Assembly (NCBI RefSeq): GCF_036320965.1
Contig: NC_092261.1
Location: forward strand, 9,451,197-9,515,196
Source of the DNA: Panulirus ornatus
Taxonomy: Eukaryota; Arthropoda; Malacostraca; Decapoda; Palinuridae
DNA: 64,000 bases
Direction of reading: 5' to 3'
The translations under genes and the position numbers were made by a program. The notes under the pieces are model-generated. The model had not been told where the DNA came from. It did no database searches and saw only the letters and a list, made by a program, of their open reading frames with translations. This document shows positions 40,446-51,739 of this stretch, in pieces. Each line of letters starts with the position of its first letter. Position 1 is the first letter of the stretch.

Positions 40446-41480
40446 TTCACAGGGATTCTTTCAACCATGTCTTTGTGTACTATGTGCCGTGGTGGAGTCT
40501 GAACCTCACTGTCAGAGGCGTAAATCAAGTTTAGCAGCGATCGTCAGAACGGATCGATCTCTACCGTAGCAAAAAAAGAAAAAAAAAAACAACAAAATAA
40601 TATCTTCCAACACTTGTGAAAAAAAAAAATAATCTAATGTCTACAGGAGCTCGTACAGGTGGTACATCTCGTTGAAAATAGATATGCAGACTGCTCGTAC
40701 AGGTTGTACACATCTTACTGAAAATAGATACCCTCATCGAAAGCCACCTTTGATCAAATGGCCTTTATCTTATCTGATTTCTGAGACTTGACTGAAACAG
40801 ATATATACATGTAGCGGCCACGTCTGATGCCCGGAACTTTAGAGCAGAGCCTCGCACACTAGTGATAGGGAGGCGTCACAGGTGTTGTAGAGCTACGAGG
40901 TTGATAACAGAGATGCGGGAGGGGGTTACACGCTTCGGGGATGCCATGCCGGAAACGATGAAAAGGAAAAAAGGAGGGACGGTTTTCTGGAGGCGTTTGG
41001 GATACGACTTCTACTATGTGATATCTTAATCTGAATGGAAGTGACGTTTTATCTGAATACGGAGTCAGACAGGCAGACAGACGTATGGACATTACTGGCG
41101 GACATAAACAAGAACGCGAGCTGGTAGACGAACAGACGCTGTAATGATCATTCCTTGCCTAATGACCCAATTTGCCTGAAGGCCCTACCCGTTTTCTTCC
41201 AGACGTCACCTTCAACGCTTTTGATTTTCCCGCCAATCGATAGCCCCCTACCCACTTCCCTGGCCTCCTCCACACACACACGCACTGTGCCACAGTCTGG
41301 GACTACCACTTCCCTCCCCTCGCCTACGTCTCCTAAAACCACTTCTCCCCTCCGATTTCATCCACCACCATGCCACTTCCCCCTACGACCCTCCTGTCAA
41401 TTTCCTTTCCTTTCCTTCCTTCACGTCTCATCCTCTTTCTGATGTTCTCGTCCCTCACCTTCACCTATCTCTACCTCTCC
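39536..41480. other. Gene-free stretch with small repeats
   Basis: Contains (CA)n at 39975-40000, a (TTC)n patch at 40415-40450 and several A or T runs. It becomes pyrimidine-rich from about 41200. No gene is recognised. Confidence 0.45.
40645..40730. repeat. 46-bp tandem duplication
   Basis: GCTCGTACAGGTGGTACATC and GCTCGTACAGGTTGTACACA, each followed by a GAAAATAGATA end, start near 40647 and 40693. Confidence 0.88.
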
Positions 41481-41487
41481 CTTTTAC

Positions 41488-41526
<39 letters not shown>

Positions 41527-41926
41527 CTCTTCTCCTCCTCTTACCTTCCTATCCCTCATTCTTACCCTTGTCGTTTTTGCTTATGCCTTCCACTCTGGCC
41601 TCCTTTCCTTACCTATTACCGTCCCTTCCCCCCCTTCCCCATCCTTTTACTTTCCCAGTCCGCAACTCACTCGATCTCGCTTCCCCCCCCCCTCCCCAAT
41701 CCTTTCCAGATCCATTCTAACCCTATCCCCTCCAACCCCTATCTATTCTCTCCTCCCCTCTCCCAGGGACACTTTCTTCCCCTCTCTTCCCTATCCTAGC
41801 AACTCTCCCTTTCCCTCTCTAGGGTTACCCTTCACTCCCCTATCCTGTTTACCTTTTCCTCTCCTCTCCCAGCTTCCCTTAGCCCCCACCCTACCCCACC
41901 AGCTATTCCCCCCCCCCCCCCCCCCC
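41200..41926. other. Polypyrimidine region ending in C-run
   Basis: C/T-rich + strand with (CT)n at 41491-41520 and a C18-type run at 41908-41926. Frames through it are compositionally driven. Confidence 0.75.
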
Positions 41927-41937
41927 TCTTCCAGCAA

Positions 41938-43195
41938 TGTAACTCCTGTACAAAAAAAAAAGGGAAATAGAAAATGCCCCTCAAATTATATCAAGCCATC
42001 AATCTCACTTCAATTTCACGTAAAACGTTTGAAACAATAACCAGAGGGTAAAAAAAAAAAAAAAAGGCGTTAAATTCTTGACAAGATAAACTAATAACTG
42101 AATATCAACAATGAGAGTAGATAAAAGAATCTCCAACCATTAACTTGACTCAATAAAGTCATAGCCTCGGGTTCTCTGAACTTGTAAAAAACGCTTTTGA
42201 TGATGATACCCCGCTGCAAACGACTGCTGAGCAAAATCAAACGCGACGGTATAGAAAATGGAATCTGCGCCTTGTTGTCATACTGGCCTTAAGAGACAGA
42301 TGTGGACAAGAAGTGTTACACGGGAGCTATGTGAATGCCCTGGCGTGGCAAATGGGATAACACAATAGCCTCTTCTGATAACATATCCATTTTCTTTTTT
42401 CTTTTTTTTCCTCATCATCTCCGCCGGTGATCCAGAAGGCAAGACTCACCGGCAGAATTTCGATAATTTGCCGACAACGCCAAATTAAACGCCGCTGAGA
42501 GTTAATGAATCAAGTGTCGTCTCAGTGGGATTGACGGATTAGTGAGAGACATGGAATATGGGTGGGTTTCAGTGAAGACACATGAAACGAGATGGGATTC
42601 TGGCGATTAGAATATATTTAGCACAATCAAAAAACTGTTCAGTGATCAATCAGCAGCAACACAAGAAGAAAAAGACCTTTCACTATTATCAGTAATGGCC
42701 TGAAATACGCAGACCAAAGCGTAGGTGTATCAAGTCAACAAAGTTAGGTTTAACAGCTAGAAATGTAAACTATCAAACGAAAGACACATTTCTTACTCCT
42801 TAGAACGCCTCCCCAGTCAAAACTGTATTTAGAATCAGCTGTTCACTTCTGGTCATTTGAAAACTAGAGTGGATGCAGAGGAGAGCAACAAAACTGATTC
42901 CGCTGCTCAGACACAAACCTTTAAAACCAAAACTGGCATTTTCTAAAATGTTTTCTCTGATACACCTACGTTCACACACGGAACTGCACTAAAAGAAGCT
43001 TTCATATTAACTAATAATTTCCACAATATTACTAACAACAGTTTCTTCACATCAGACAGAAAGAGCGAATTACCAGAAATATCGTTATGATGTTAAAAGG
43101 AATGGAGACGTGATGCACACAAACGTTGGCCTAAGTTTTTCCCCAGCTGCGAGGTTGCACATCTTTGGAACACACCACCACCACCACCAGCAGAT
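41938..43195 (+). pseudogene. CR1/L2-type reverse transcriptase relic
   Basis: Frame-shifted but ordered RT blocks are readable. INLTSISRKTFETI (about 42000-42043) matches the RPISLTS block. PRCKRLLSKIKRDGI (about 42210-42255) matches the VPHKRLL block. FADNAKLN (42467-42490) is a decayed FADD box. TARNVNYQTKDTF (about 42750-42790), MQRRATKLIPLLRHKP (42873-42920) and RWPKFFPSCEVAHLWN (43124-43171) follow. This order is characteristic of CR1/L2-lineage LINEs. Loss of the second catalytic Asp, stops and shifts show it is dead. It would have been the polymerase of a LINE lineage different from the copy at 3 kb. Confidence 0.85.
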
Positions 43196-43203
43196 GTTGG
43201 AGA

Positions 43204-43433
43204 GGCAAAAGGCTGTCACTACCTACATAACATGGCACGATAAATACTTTAATGATATCAGTTATCATTAAAAAAAACATTAAAAAAGGGAACAAACACA
43301 TACAATGTAAGTTTTTCAGGCAAAAGGCTGTCAGTACCTACATAACATGGCACGATAAATACTTTAATGATATCAGTTATCATTAAAAAAAACATTAAAA
43401 AAGGGAACAAACACATACAATGTACGTTTTTCA
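43204..43433. repeat. 115-bp tandem duplication
   Basis: Two nearly identical copies begin GGCAAAAGGCTGTCA at 43204 and 43319. I see only about two differences, so the duplication is recent. It lies just 3' of the CR1-type relic. Confidence 0.96.
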
Positions 43434-44333
43434 GCCTCTCCTGTTCAAAATGTGAATCTCCTTCCCAGACCATCCATCTTTCTACGTTGCAAAAGAGAAC
43501 GTGTTTCCATTCACACTTTCCTATGTTAGTACTTCCATGTCAGGAGTCTTTCTCTCACTATGGCTCCTTCTTAGCTATCTTCCTGCCGCCTGATGTGCCG
43601 GAGGGAGCGGTGGATGGGGGGATGGAGCCTTCTGCCTTTATTGTCCTGTCTCCATCTATACGGATTAGGGGTGCTGGGTATCATTACTGTGATCCAGTGG
43701 ACGGCTACGTCGTTGATCATCAGACCCTCCCACGCACTCTCCTTTCTTAGCAATCCTTCCTTTCCCTCCTCTCCTAGTTCACTAACCCATCCCTCACTCC
43801 CTCCTCTTCTTCCAGGGACCCCTTCCTACCCTCCCCTCTCCCTTCCTTTGGGGTGTGGTGAAGTATTTCCTCCTCCTATATATATTTATATATCCTTCAA
43901 CTCCCCTCTCCCCATCCCTAGAGGGAGAGCGGTGGGCAGCGTGAGTGAGGTGTAATAAGCAGAATGTCGCAGCGAGGCGCCACGCACCCGTAACTTTAAT
44001 CTCCCTCGGTATTGTTGCTAAAATTGATGCATGGCTGATGAGCTACCTACTGGTGAAGGGGGCAAGGGACGAGTAAATAGGGGCAGTCTGGGGTGTGGTG
44101 AGGAAGGTGTGGTGTGGCGGAGAGGGTGTGCTGAGGGAGGTGTGGTGTATAGTGCGGTAGGGTGTCGTGCAGCGATGGGGAGGAGGGACCTTACACAACA
44201 CACCCATACGGGGGGAGTATACATGAGAGAGAGCGAGATAAACACGAGATCTGATGACTTACCTTACCTCCAGGAAAACAACTATACTATCTTATGTCCC
44301 CAAGATTTACGAAAAAATGGAATCAGGACAGTG

Positions 44334-44338
<5 letters not shown>
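43434..44338. other. Gene-free stretch
   Basis: Frames at 43367-43750, 43593-43955 and 44031-44435 are open but compositionally ordinary. A GGTGTGGTG-rich patch lies at 44085-44160. Nothing is recognised. Confidence 0.45.

Positions 44339-44395
<57 letters not shown>
44339..44395. repeat. (GA)n microsatellite
   Basis: GA run of about 28 units. Confidence 0.98.
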
Positions 44396-44397
<2 letters not shown>

Positions 44398-44517
44398 CTT
44401 CCTCACCCATCACTCCCACTCAACAGGGAAAATAATAATAATAAAAAAAAAAGGAAAAACCACGAAGGAACATCACGTACTATAGAATGAATACATCGGC
44501 AAGGGGAAAATATGATG

Positions 44518-44518
<1 letters not shown>

Positions 44519-44607
<89 letters not shown>
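44519..44607. repeat. (GA)n microsatellite
   Basis: GA run of about 44 units. An imperfect GAAAGAGA patch follows at 44688-44725. Confidence 0.98.
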
Positions 44608-44610
<3 letters not shown>

Positions 44611-44984
44611 AATGGAAAATACGCTCTGATTTAATTTCAGTTCGCTGGGTACTCCATGGGGAAAGAAAGATTTTACCTGCCAATCTGTAAAGAGAGAAAG
44701 AGAGAAAGAGAGAGAGAGAGAGAAAAAGAAAATTGGAATACATCCAGGGCAGGATGCCATTCATTAAAACATTTTCTTTTTTTTAAGTTTGTAAATGATT
44801 AATGACATACAACTATTGGTCTCGTAATGTTACAGATGTGTTGGTCCTCTCTGCCTTGACATGATGTAGTTTGCTCCAAAAGATCCTTTCGTCCAATTCT
44901 GTCTACCACCTTCCCTTTTGTATTACACCGTTTTCCCAGACGTGGCAGTTTTTTACGTGAGAAAATTATATCATATTATATAAT

Positions 44985-45245
44985 CTAAATATTAAGTCCT
45001 TTGGAATACTTCCCTTTGATCTCCTTGGAGTCGGAGCTTCTTTTTCTTTTTTTTAGAAAATAATAACTTTTAAGGTCCCCGAAATCTCCTCCATAACACA
45101 TCTCCCTGACGGAATGAGTTTTCGTTGCTCTTCTTTGTATTTCCTCGTGTTTTTCTTCCTCTGCCCAGGAGACAAGCAGGAAACACAGAGGATGTACCAC
45201 GCAGTGTTCTCAGTCTCCATCCACACTGCATTCAATCCTTGCTAT
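44985..45245 (-). pseudogene. CR1/L2-type RT C-terminal relic
   Basis: On the minus strand EEIQRRATKTHSVREMCY (about 45105-45150) corresponds to the VQRRATKLIPSLR block. Lys/Arg-rich sequence follows (KKRKRSSDSKEIKGK), matching the LEKRRLRGDLIE region after frameshift. Only this part of the RT is visible. Confidence 0.65.
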
Positions 45246-45284
45246 TCTCACACCTCGGCCGAGCATCATCATCCCCTCCCCCTT

Positions 45285-45319
<35 letters not shown>

Positions 45320-45668
45320 AGTCAACTTTGTTGATTAAACCTGCTACATTCATTTCCCACAGTAACACGAGTAGGTATGAATGAAACGTATGTATAAACA
45401 CTTACACACCACATGCATCTGTTTGTCTAATCTATGATCTATACACATTTAGTCGTCTATGATCCTACATACACACACTGACAGTGGTGACAACCACAGA
45501 TGCAGATGTCTGCACAGTTTGTATATCGAGTTGTGTCTACTTCGTGACGAACGCATCACGTCTCCTTTCCTTGCTATGAGCCACTTCCACGAAACTTGAT
45601 CAATTCTCGTTTTCGCCTTTCTGATATTTCACGACGATTTCAGTCCCCTCCCCCTCCTTGCTTCCCTC

Positions 45669-45716
<48 letters not shown>

Positions 45717-46160
45717 CCTGCTGAGCTTAAGGGCTTTAGCCAAGTGCAGGCCACATCACTTGCTGAGGGACTCTCATAACCTTGATTGCTTCACCTGCTA
45801 TACTGCCAGACGGCCCCGCCGCCTACCTCCTCACCTCCCACCCACCGACCGTAGCAGCGCCGTATCATATCCTAAATTTTGTCCCCAGCCCGACCCATCC
45901 ATTTCGGGGGTCGTCTTCACGCCCCGCTTATCCCAGGAATACCATCGCTTGAACCCCCCCGCTTCATACATACATCCTCCTCCTCCTCCCTCCCTCATGG
46001 CCCAGGTGACGACGAGTCGAGGTAATTTGCAACCGCTAACAGTCTCTCATTAATGAGTTCCTCACGTTCAGAAGTACGTCTACTCATCGCGTACGTTTCC
46101 GTCCCACACAATTTCGACTCCCTGAACACCATCGGACTGGTGTCACTATTGCTCTAACCC
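45246..46160. other. Gene-free stretch with CA arrays
   Basis: Holds (CA)n at 45291-45315 and at 45673-45714 (about 21 units). A 131-codon frame at 45658-46053 starts inside the CA array and has no domain. Confidence 0.5.
45673..45714. repeat. (CA)n microsatellite
   Basis: CA run of about 21 units. Confidence 0.97.
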
Positions 46161-46164
46161 ACGT

Positions 46165-46443
46165 TGTATTTCAGCAAGACTTCAGCATCCGTTATATTTC
46201 AGCAAGACTTCAGCATCCGTTATATTTCAGCAAGACTTCAGCATCCGTTATATTTCAGCAAGACTTCAGCATCCGTTATATTTCAGCAAGACTTCAGCAT
46301 CCGTTATATTTCAGCAAGACTTCAGCATCCGTTATATTTCAGCAAGACTTCAGCATCCGTTATATTTCAGCAAGACTTCAGCATCCGTTATATTTCAGCA
46401 AGACTTCAGCATCCGTTATATTTCAGCAAGACTTCAGCATCCA
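46165..46443. repeat. 28-bp minisatellite, 10 near-identical copies
   Basis: TTTCAGCAAGACTTCAGCAT plus CCGTTATA recurs at 28-bp spacing from 46171 to 46423 with almost no variation. No spacers separate the copies, so this is not CRISPR. Confidence 0.97.
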
Positions 46444-46659
46444 TTCCCGTTGAACCCGCCATGAACACACTCATCGCACAGATAAAGTCAGATATTCGTC
46501 TTCTGTCAGTATGATGGGAAAACCTTCATAATCATCATCGCTGGTAGGCATATCACTCTGGCACTCAGAAAAAGGATGTAGAGGTATGTCCTCACACGGA
46601 TACTTCCCATGAGTGCAAGTCAATGAAGGTGTGAGAGCGATGAGGCCAGAGTGAGTGAA

Positions 46660-46660
<1 letters not shown>

Positions 46661-46725
<65 letters not shown>

Positions 46726-46862
46726 CTTGCACTAAAAAAAGTGAGTGATTGAGACACACACACACACTCCTTGCACTAAAAAAAAAGTGACACACACACA
46801 CTCCTTGCACTAAAAAAGTGAGTGAGAGGCTCACACACACTCCTTGCACTCAAAAAAGTGAG

Positions 46863-46904
<42 letters not shown>

Positions 46905-46935
46905 TCCTTGCACTCCCCCCAAAAAAAAAGAATAA
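46661..46935. repeat. (CA)n compounded with CTCCTTGCACT repeats
   Basis: A (CA)32 run is followed by five units of CACTCCTTGCACT, A6-9, GTGAG and (CA)n, ending near 46935. Both the CA number and the A number vary between units. Confidence 0.95.
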
Positions 46936-47021
46936 TAAGGACTCTTCCCATACAAGACTCAAGCTTTCTATACCCACTGGTGCTCACAAGTCAAGACATA
47001 ATCATCGCACGATACACGAAA

Positions 47022-47749
<728 letters not shown>

Positions 47750-47890
47750 TTCCAAATCTGCAGAGGAATGTCACCATGGCTGTTTAATCTGTTTGGATGT
47801 GAGGAAATGTGTGCAGTTTCTCTATCTGTTCCTGACGCTACCTCGCTAAAGCAGGAAACGACAAACAACTATTGCTGTTATTATTATTAT
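47750..47890 (+). mobile_element. Internally deleted LINE copy
   Basis: GGAATGTCACCATGGCTGTT encodes [10 protein letters not shown], the same RT block as residues around 150-160 of the 3 kb LINE. Within 30 bp it passes to GTTCCTGACGCTACCTCGCT and GGAAACGACAAACAAC, the LINE 3' tail. More than 1 kb between is missing. It ends in TTATTATTAT. Confidence 0.75.
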
Positions 47891-47936
47891 CAATATCATC
47901 ATCATCATCTTTATATAACCCAAGAACCCTTTCCCT

Positions 47937-47938
<2 letters not shown>

Positions 47939-47973
<35 letters not shown>
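47939..47973. repeat. (CA)n microsatellite
   Basis: CA run of about 17 units. Confidence 0.97.
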
Positions 47974-47976
<3 letters not shown>

Positions 47977-48671
47977 ACTGAAACCTTCCCCTACAGACTA
48001 CGTCAGAGCAAATTTAATATATCAACTTGCACCACAGCGAAGACGAGCTGCGTGTTGAGGGAGGTGACTATTACAAGTTTTTCAAGACTGATCACTTCTT
48101 CAAGTTACACATCACTCAGCTAAGACCTTGAGGTGATTCTCCACACCTTGGCTGGTCGTTGGCCTCATAGAAAAAAAAAAACATATACTGATCCATTACT
48201 GTAATTACATGAAAATATTAAGAGCTGGTGGCTATAGATAACGTCACAGAACAGATACGAACGTGGAAGAAAACGTTGATGTAATACGTTTGAATCCATT
48301 GTCGAAAATGGGAATTATAAATAAGGGAGGACTTTTTTTTTTCATTTGAAGCTTCACTTATCTATTCCTCGGCAGCGATTTAATGGAAACGATATGAATG
48401 AACTTATTAACAGTAGCATTATTTCTCCTGTTTGCAAAGACTGTTTATGATTTACGTCTTATACCATTAAACTATTCTAAGAAGAGGTGAGTTCAGCTTC
48501 GTGAAACGGATTATATGTTCTGAAAATCAAGCGTTTCCTTTCTTAAGAAATAACTTTACAAATAAAAACCTCATTAAGATTATCCGCAAATACTGAGAAA
48601 AATTAAATATTGCCAGATACATTACGTCTTAGCCATATCGTTACTAAAATTCTCTCGGTGTATTACGAGAC

Positions 48672-48703
<32 letters not shown>

Positions 48704-49000
48704 CACACACACACAAAACGTTGAACTGAAAATCTTTGTGTATGAAGTGATAAGTAAGGAAGCACAACAGAGAAAGAATACTTAAAAAAAAAATGTATAT
48801 AATGACAGCCTACGAGCCACACACTGTGTAAAGCCTGACGTAAAACATTAATCAAAAACTTATCTAAAACGCTGATAAAATACCTTTCAAGCCACACCAA
48901 AACAGAAGGCAGAGAACGGTAGCATATCACTCATAAGAAGCAGCTCAAGTCACACAACTTAATATCCTTAAGAAGAAAAAAAGAAGACGATATCTTGTGT
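47974..49000. other. Gene-free, A/T-rich stretch
   Basis: Contains an interrupted (CA)n at 48674-48715. The minus frame 48622-48930 is open through it but unrecognised. Confidence 0.5.
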
Positions 49001-49002
49001 TG

Positions 49003-49318
49003 CTCTGAGGGTTCGATCACGTTTCGTCCTAAAGGCGGATGGTCTTCCCTACAGAAGAAGCCTTCCGAGGGTTCGATCACGTTTCGTCCTAAAGGCGGAG
49101 GGGGTCTTCCCGACACAAGAAGCCTTCCGAGGGTTCGATCACGTTTCGTCCTAAAGGCGGAGGGGGTCTTCCCGACACAGGAAAGCTTCCGAGGGTTCGA
49201 TCACGTTTCGTCCTAAAGGCGGAGGGGGTCTTCCCGACACAGGAAAGCTTCCGAGGGTTCGATCACGTTTCGTCCTAAAGGCGGAGGGGGGGTCTTCCCG
49301 ACACAGGAAGCCTAGTCA
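49003..49318. repeat. 62-bp minisatellite, 5 copies
   Basis: The unit contains GAGGGTTCGATCACGTTTCG, TCCTAAAGGCGGAGG and GTCTTCCCGACACAGGA. GTTCG recurs at 49011, 49071, 49133, 49195 and 49257. Confidence 0.97.
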
Positions 49319-49327
49319 CGCTCTATC

Positions 49328-49333
49328 GAAGTT

Positions 49334-49370
<37 letters not shown>

Positions 49371-49371
49371 A
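49328..49371. repeat. (AAC)n triplet microsatellite
   Basis: About 14 ACA units. Confidence 0.97.
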
Positions 49372-49758
49372 ACGGAGAAGGAAACTTTTAAAATACGGAT
49401 ATTACCTTCTGCAGGAGATCCTCGGAAGCGCAACTCTACGGCCGAATATTTTGAAAAGCACCGTCGGTATGATTTCCCAAGTGATAAATAATACCTTCTG
49501 ACCTCCTACGTTCGGCCTGCAGCTTCTTCTTCAGGAAGGTGAGCCGAGATAATTTTCTGCTCTGTTAAAGTTTCCCGAGAAGACGGTGCTGACGATGCCT
49601 CGAGGGAGCCATTACACCCAGGGAGAAAACTAGCGAGTAACTCACCAGCGGCGAAGGACGAGATCGAGGCCAGAACCAGCGGCAAAGGACGAGATCGGGG
49701 CCAGACCATACATCCTGGTGCGCGGCGAGGTACTACTGGGTGAGACCAGAGGGTGTGC
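49372..49758. other. Gene-free stretch
   Basis: Unique-looking sequence with a small direct repeat (AGCGGCGAAGGACGAGATCG and AGCGGCAAAGGACGAGATCG near 49648 and 49678). No gene is seen. Confidence 0.5.
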
Positions 49759-49759
49759 G

Positions 49760-50110
49760 CGGTGATACTGGGTGTGAGATTAGGTCTGCAGGGCGTGGTA
49801 CTTGGTGAAACAAGATCTGTAAGGCGTGGTGCTTGGTGAGATAAGGTTTGTAGGGCATGGTGCTTGGTGAGATAAGGTTTGTAGGGCGTGGTGCTTGGTG
49901 AGATAAGGTCTGTAAAGGCGTGGTTCTTGGTGAGATAAAGTCTGTAAGGAGTAGTGCTTGGTGAGATAAGGTCTGTAAGGCGTGGTGCTTGGTGAGATAA
50001 GGTCTGTAAGGCGTGGTACGTAGCGAGATAAGGTCTGCAGGATGTGGTGTTGACGAGACAAGGTCTGCGGGGCGTGAAAGTTAGTGAGACAGGGTCTGTG
50101 GGGGGACGTG
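49760..50110. repeat. 31-bp minisatellite, about 11 copies
   Basis: The unit is GTCTGTAAGGCGTGGTGCTT followed by GGTGAGATAAG. CTTGG anchors lie at 31-bp spacing from 49801 to 49957 and on to about 50080. More diverged GGTGAGA units persist to about 50280. Confidence 0.95.
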
Positions 50111-50291
50111 GGGACTGGTGATACACGCTGAGCTGTGATGTATTGTGAGAAGAGGACGGGGTCTCTTAGTACTGGTGGGACACGGTATGCACCACGGGAC
50201 TAACAAGACAGGGTGTTGGGAGGTGGCACTGCAGAAAATAAGTGTGTGGCGTGACACTTGGTGAGGCAAAGGGTGCGTTGCCTGCGTGCAC

Positions 50292-50296
<5 letters not shown>

Positions 50297-50343
<47 letters not shown>
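50297..50343. repeat. (GT)n microsatellite
   Basis: GT run of about 23 units. Confidence 0.98.
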
Positions 50344-50346
<3 letters not shown>

Positions 50347-50498
50347 CATGGGGGAGGTAGTGAAACAAGGTACGTCAGATTATAATGGTGGGGATGACTT
50401 ATTTCTTTAGCTCATATATCAACATAATGTGTCCCACGACACTTCACCACACCTTAGATCTTCTCACACACTTTCCTCCGTACGGTCTGTGCCGTACG

Positions 50499-50499
<1 letters not shown>

Positions 50500-50554
<55 letters not shown>
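50500..50554. repeat. (CA)n microsatellite
   Basis: CA run of about 27 units. Confidence 0.98.
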
Positions 50555-50556
<2 letters not shown>

Positions 50557-50696
50557 TCTCTAAGTCATTTCTCCTCAAAGCACACTCCCTGACCCACCAT
50601 ACTCACACGTACACTCCTTGCTTTACATCCTGTATATCAACACCCTCACGTGCACAAGCCCTCCACTGCCTCACATCGTCTTCACACACACACAAA

Positions 50697-50699
<3 letters not shown>

Positions 50700-50767
<68 letters not shown>
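50700..50767. repeat. (CT)n microsatellite
   Basis: CT run of about 34 units. Confidence 0.98.
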
Positions 50768-50770
<3 letters not shown>

Positions 50771-51127
50771 TCTCTGTTCCCCCTTGGTTCATTCCTGCAG
50801 CTCAACATCCACAATCCCCTCACAGTTTCCATGGCGCCTGGCATCACAACGCGCTCCCCCCACCCCCCCTTTCCACCCTAATACCTTAGGCACTACTAAT
50901 TCCGTTATCTTAATACCTCCAGTAGAGCAAGGCGCTGATTAATTAACATATATCTGAACCCCTCTCTCCCCACCTCTGACCTGGCACAGGATCTGGACCT
51001 GACGTGACCCTTTGCGTCAGACTTATGCAGTATCCCACAGGTCCTGGACGCGTCTCGCTAAGCCGCTTAAATTAACAGTACCCGAGCTGACATATCATTT
51101 AATCTAGTATCATCGAGACTGTCATCC

Positions 51128-51392
51128 GAGATGGTACTCGAATCCAACCAAGATGGTATTCGAACCCATCCAAGAAGGTATTCGAACCCATCCAAGATGG
51201 TACTCGAATCCATCCAAGATGGTACTAGAATCCAACCAAGAAGGTATTCAAACCCATCCAAGATGGTACTCGAACTCATCCAAGATGGTACTCGAACCCA
51301 TCCAAGATGGTACTCGAACCCATCCAAGATGGTACTCGAACCCATCCAAGATGGTACTCGAACCCATCCAAGATGGTACTCGAACCTAACCT
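51128..51392. repeat. 22-bp minisatellite, 12 copies
   Basis: CCAAGATGGTACTCGAACCC plus AT, spaced exactly 22 bp (51301, 51323 and so on). Left-hand copies carry AAGAAGGTATTCGAA variants, while the right-hand five are nearly identical. The array is growing or homogenising at the right. Confidence 0.96.
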
Positions 51393-51579
51393 GACCTGAC
51401 CCATCATCATCATCATCCCACGAGCCGGCTCCTAGTGTGACCTTCCTACATCCACACAAGTAGTAGGACGGTGCAATGATTTTCAACGTCGCCGGAGGTC
51501 GAACGACCCGGTGGAACTCAACCTCGAGGTGGACCGTGTTCTAAAAACGGGTGGAGATATATGAGATTATGAGGTCAAC

Positions 51580-51582
<3 letters not shown>

Positions 51583-51650
<68 letters not shown>
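51583..51650. repeat. (GA)n microsatellite facing a (CT)n run
   Basis: About 34 GA units. A shorter (CT)n lies at 51711-51736, 60 bp away, so the two could pair as an inverted repeat. Confidence 0.97.
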
Positions 51651-51656
<6 letters not shown>

Positions 51657-51739
51657 GAATTATACAACACTTATCTATAATCAACACGATGTTAATACCT
51701 CCTTCCCTCCTCTCTCTCTCTCTCTCTCTCTCTCTCCCC

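Noticed and set aside
41155..41720. Overlapping Pro/Ser/Leu-rich plus-strand frames
   Set aside because: Pyrimidine-rich composition only; no domain, no start context and no splice-site pattern I can defend.
46165..46443. CRISPR-like regular 28-bp repeats
   Set aside because: Copies are directly contiguous with no spacers, and the window is eukaryotic. The same holds for the 35-bp and 29-bp arrays.
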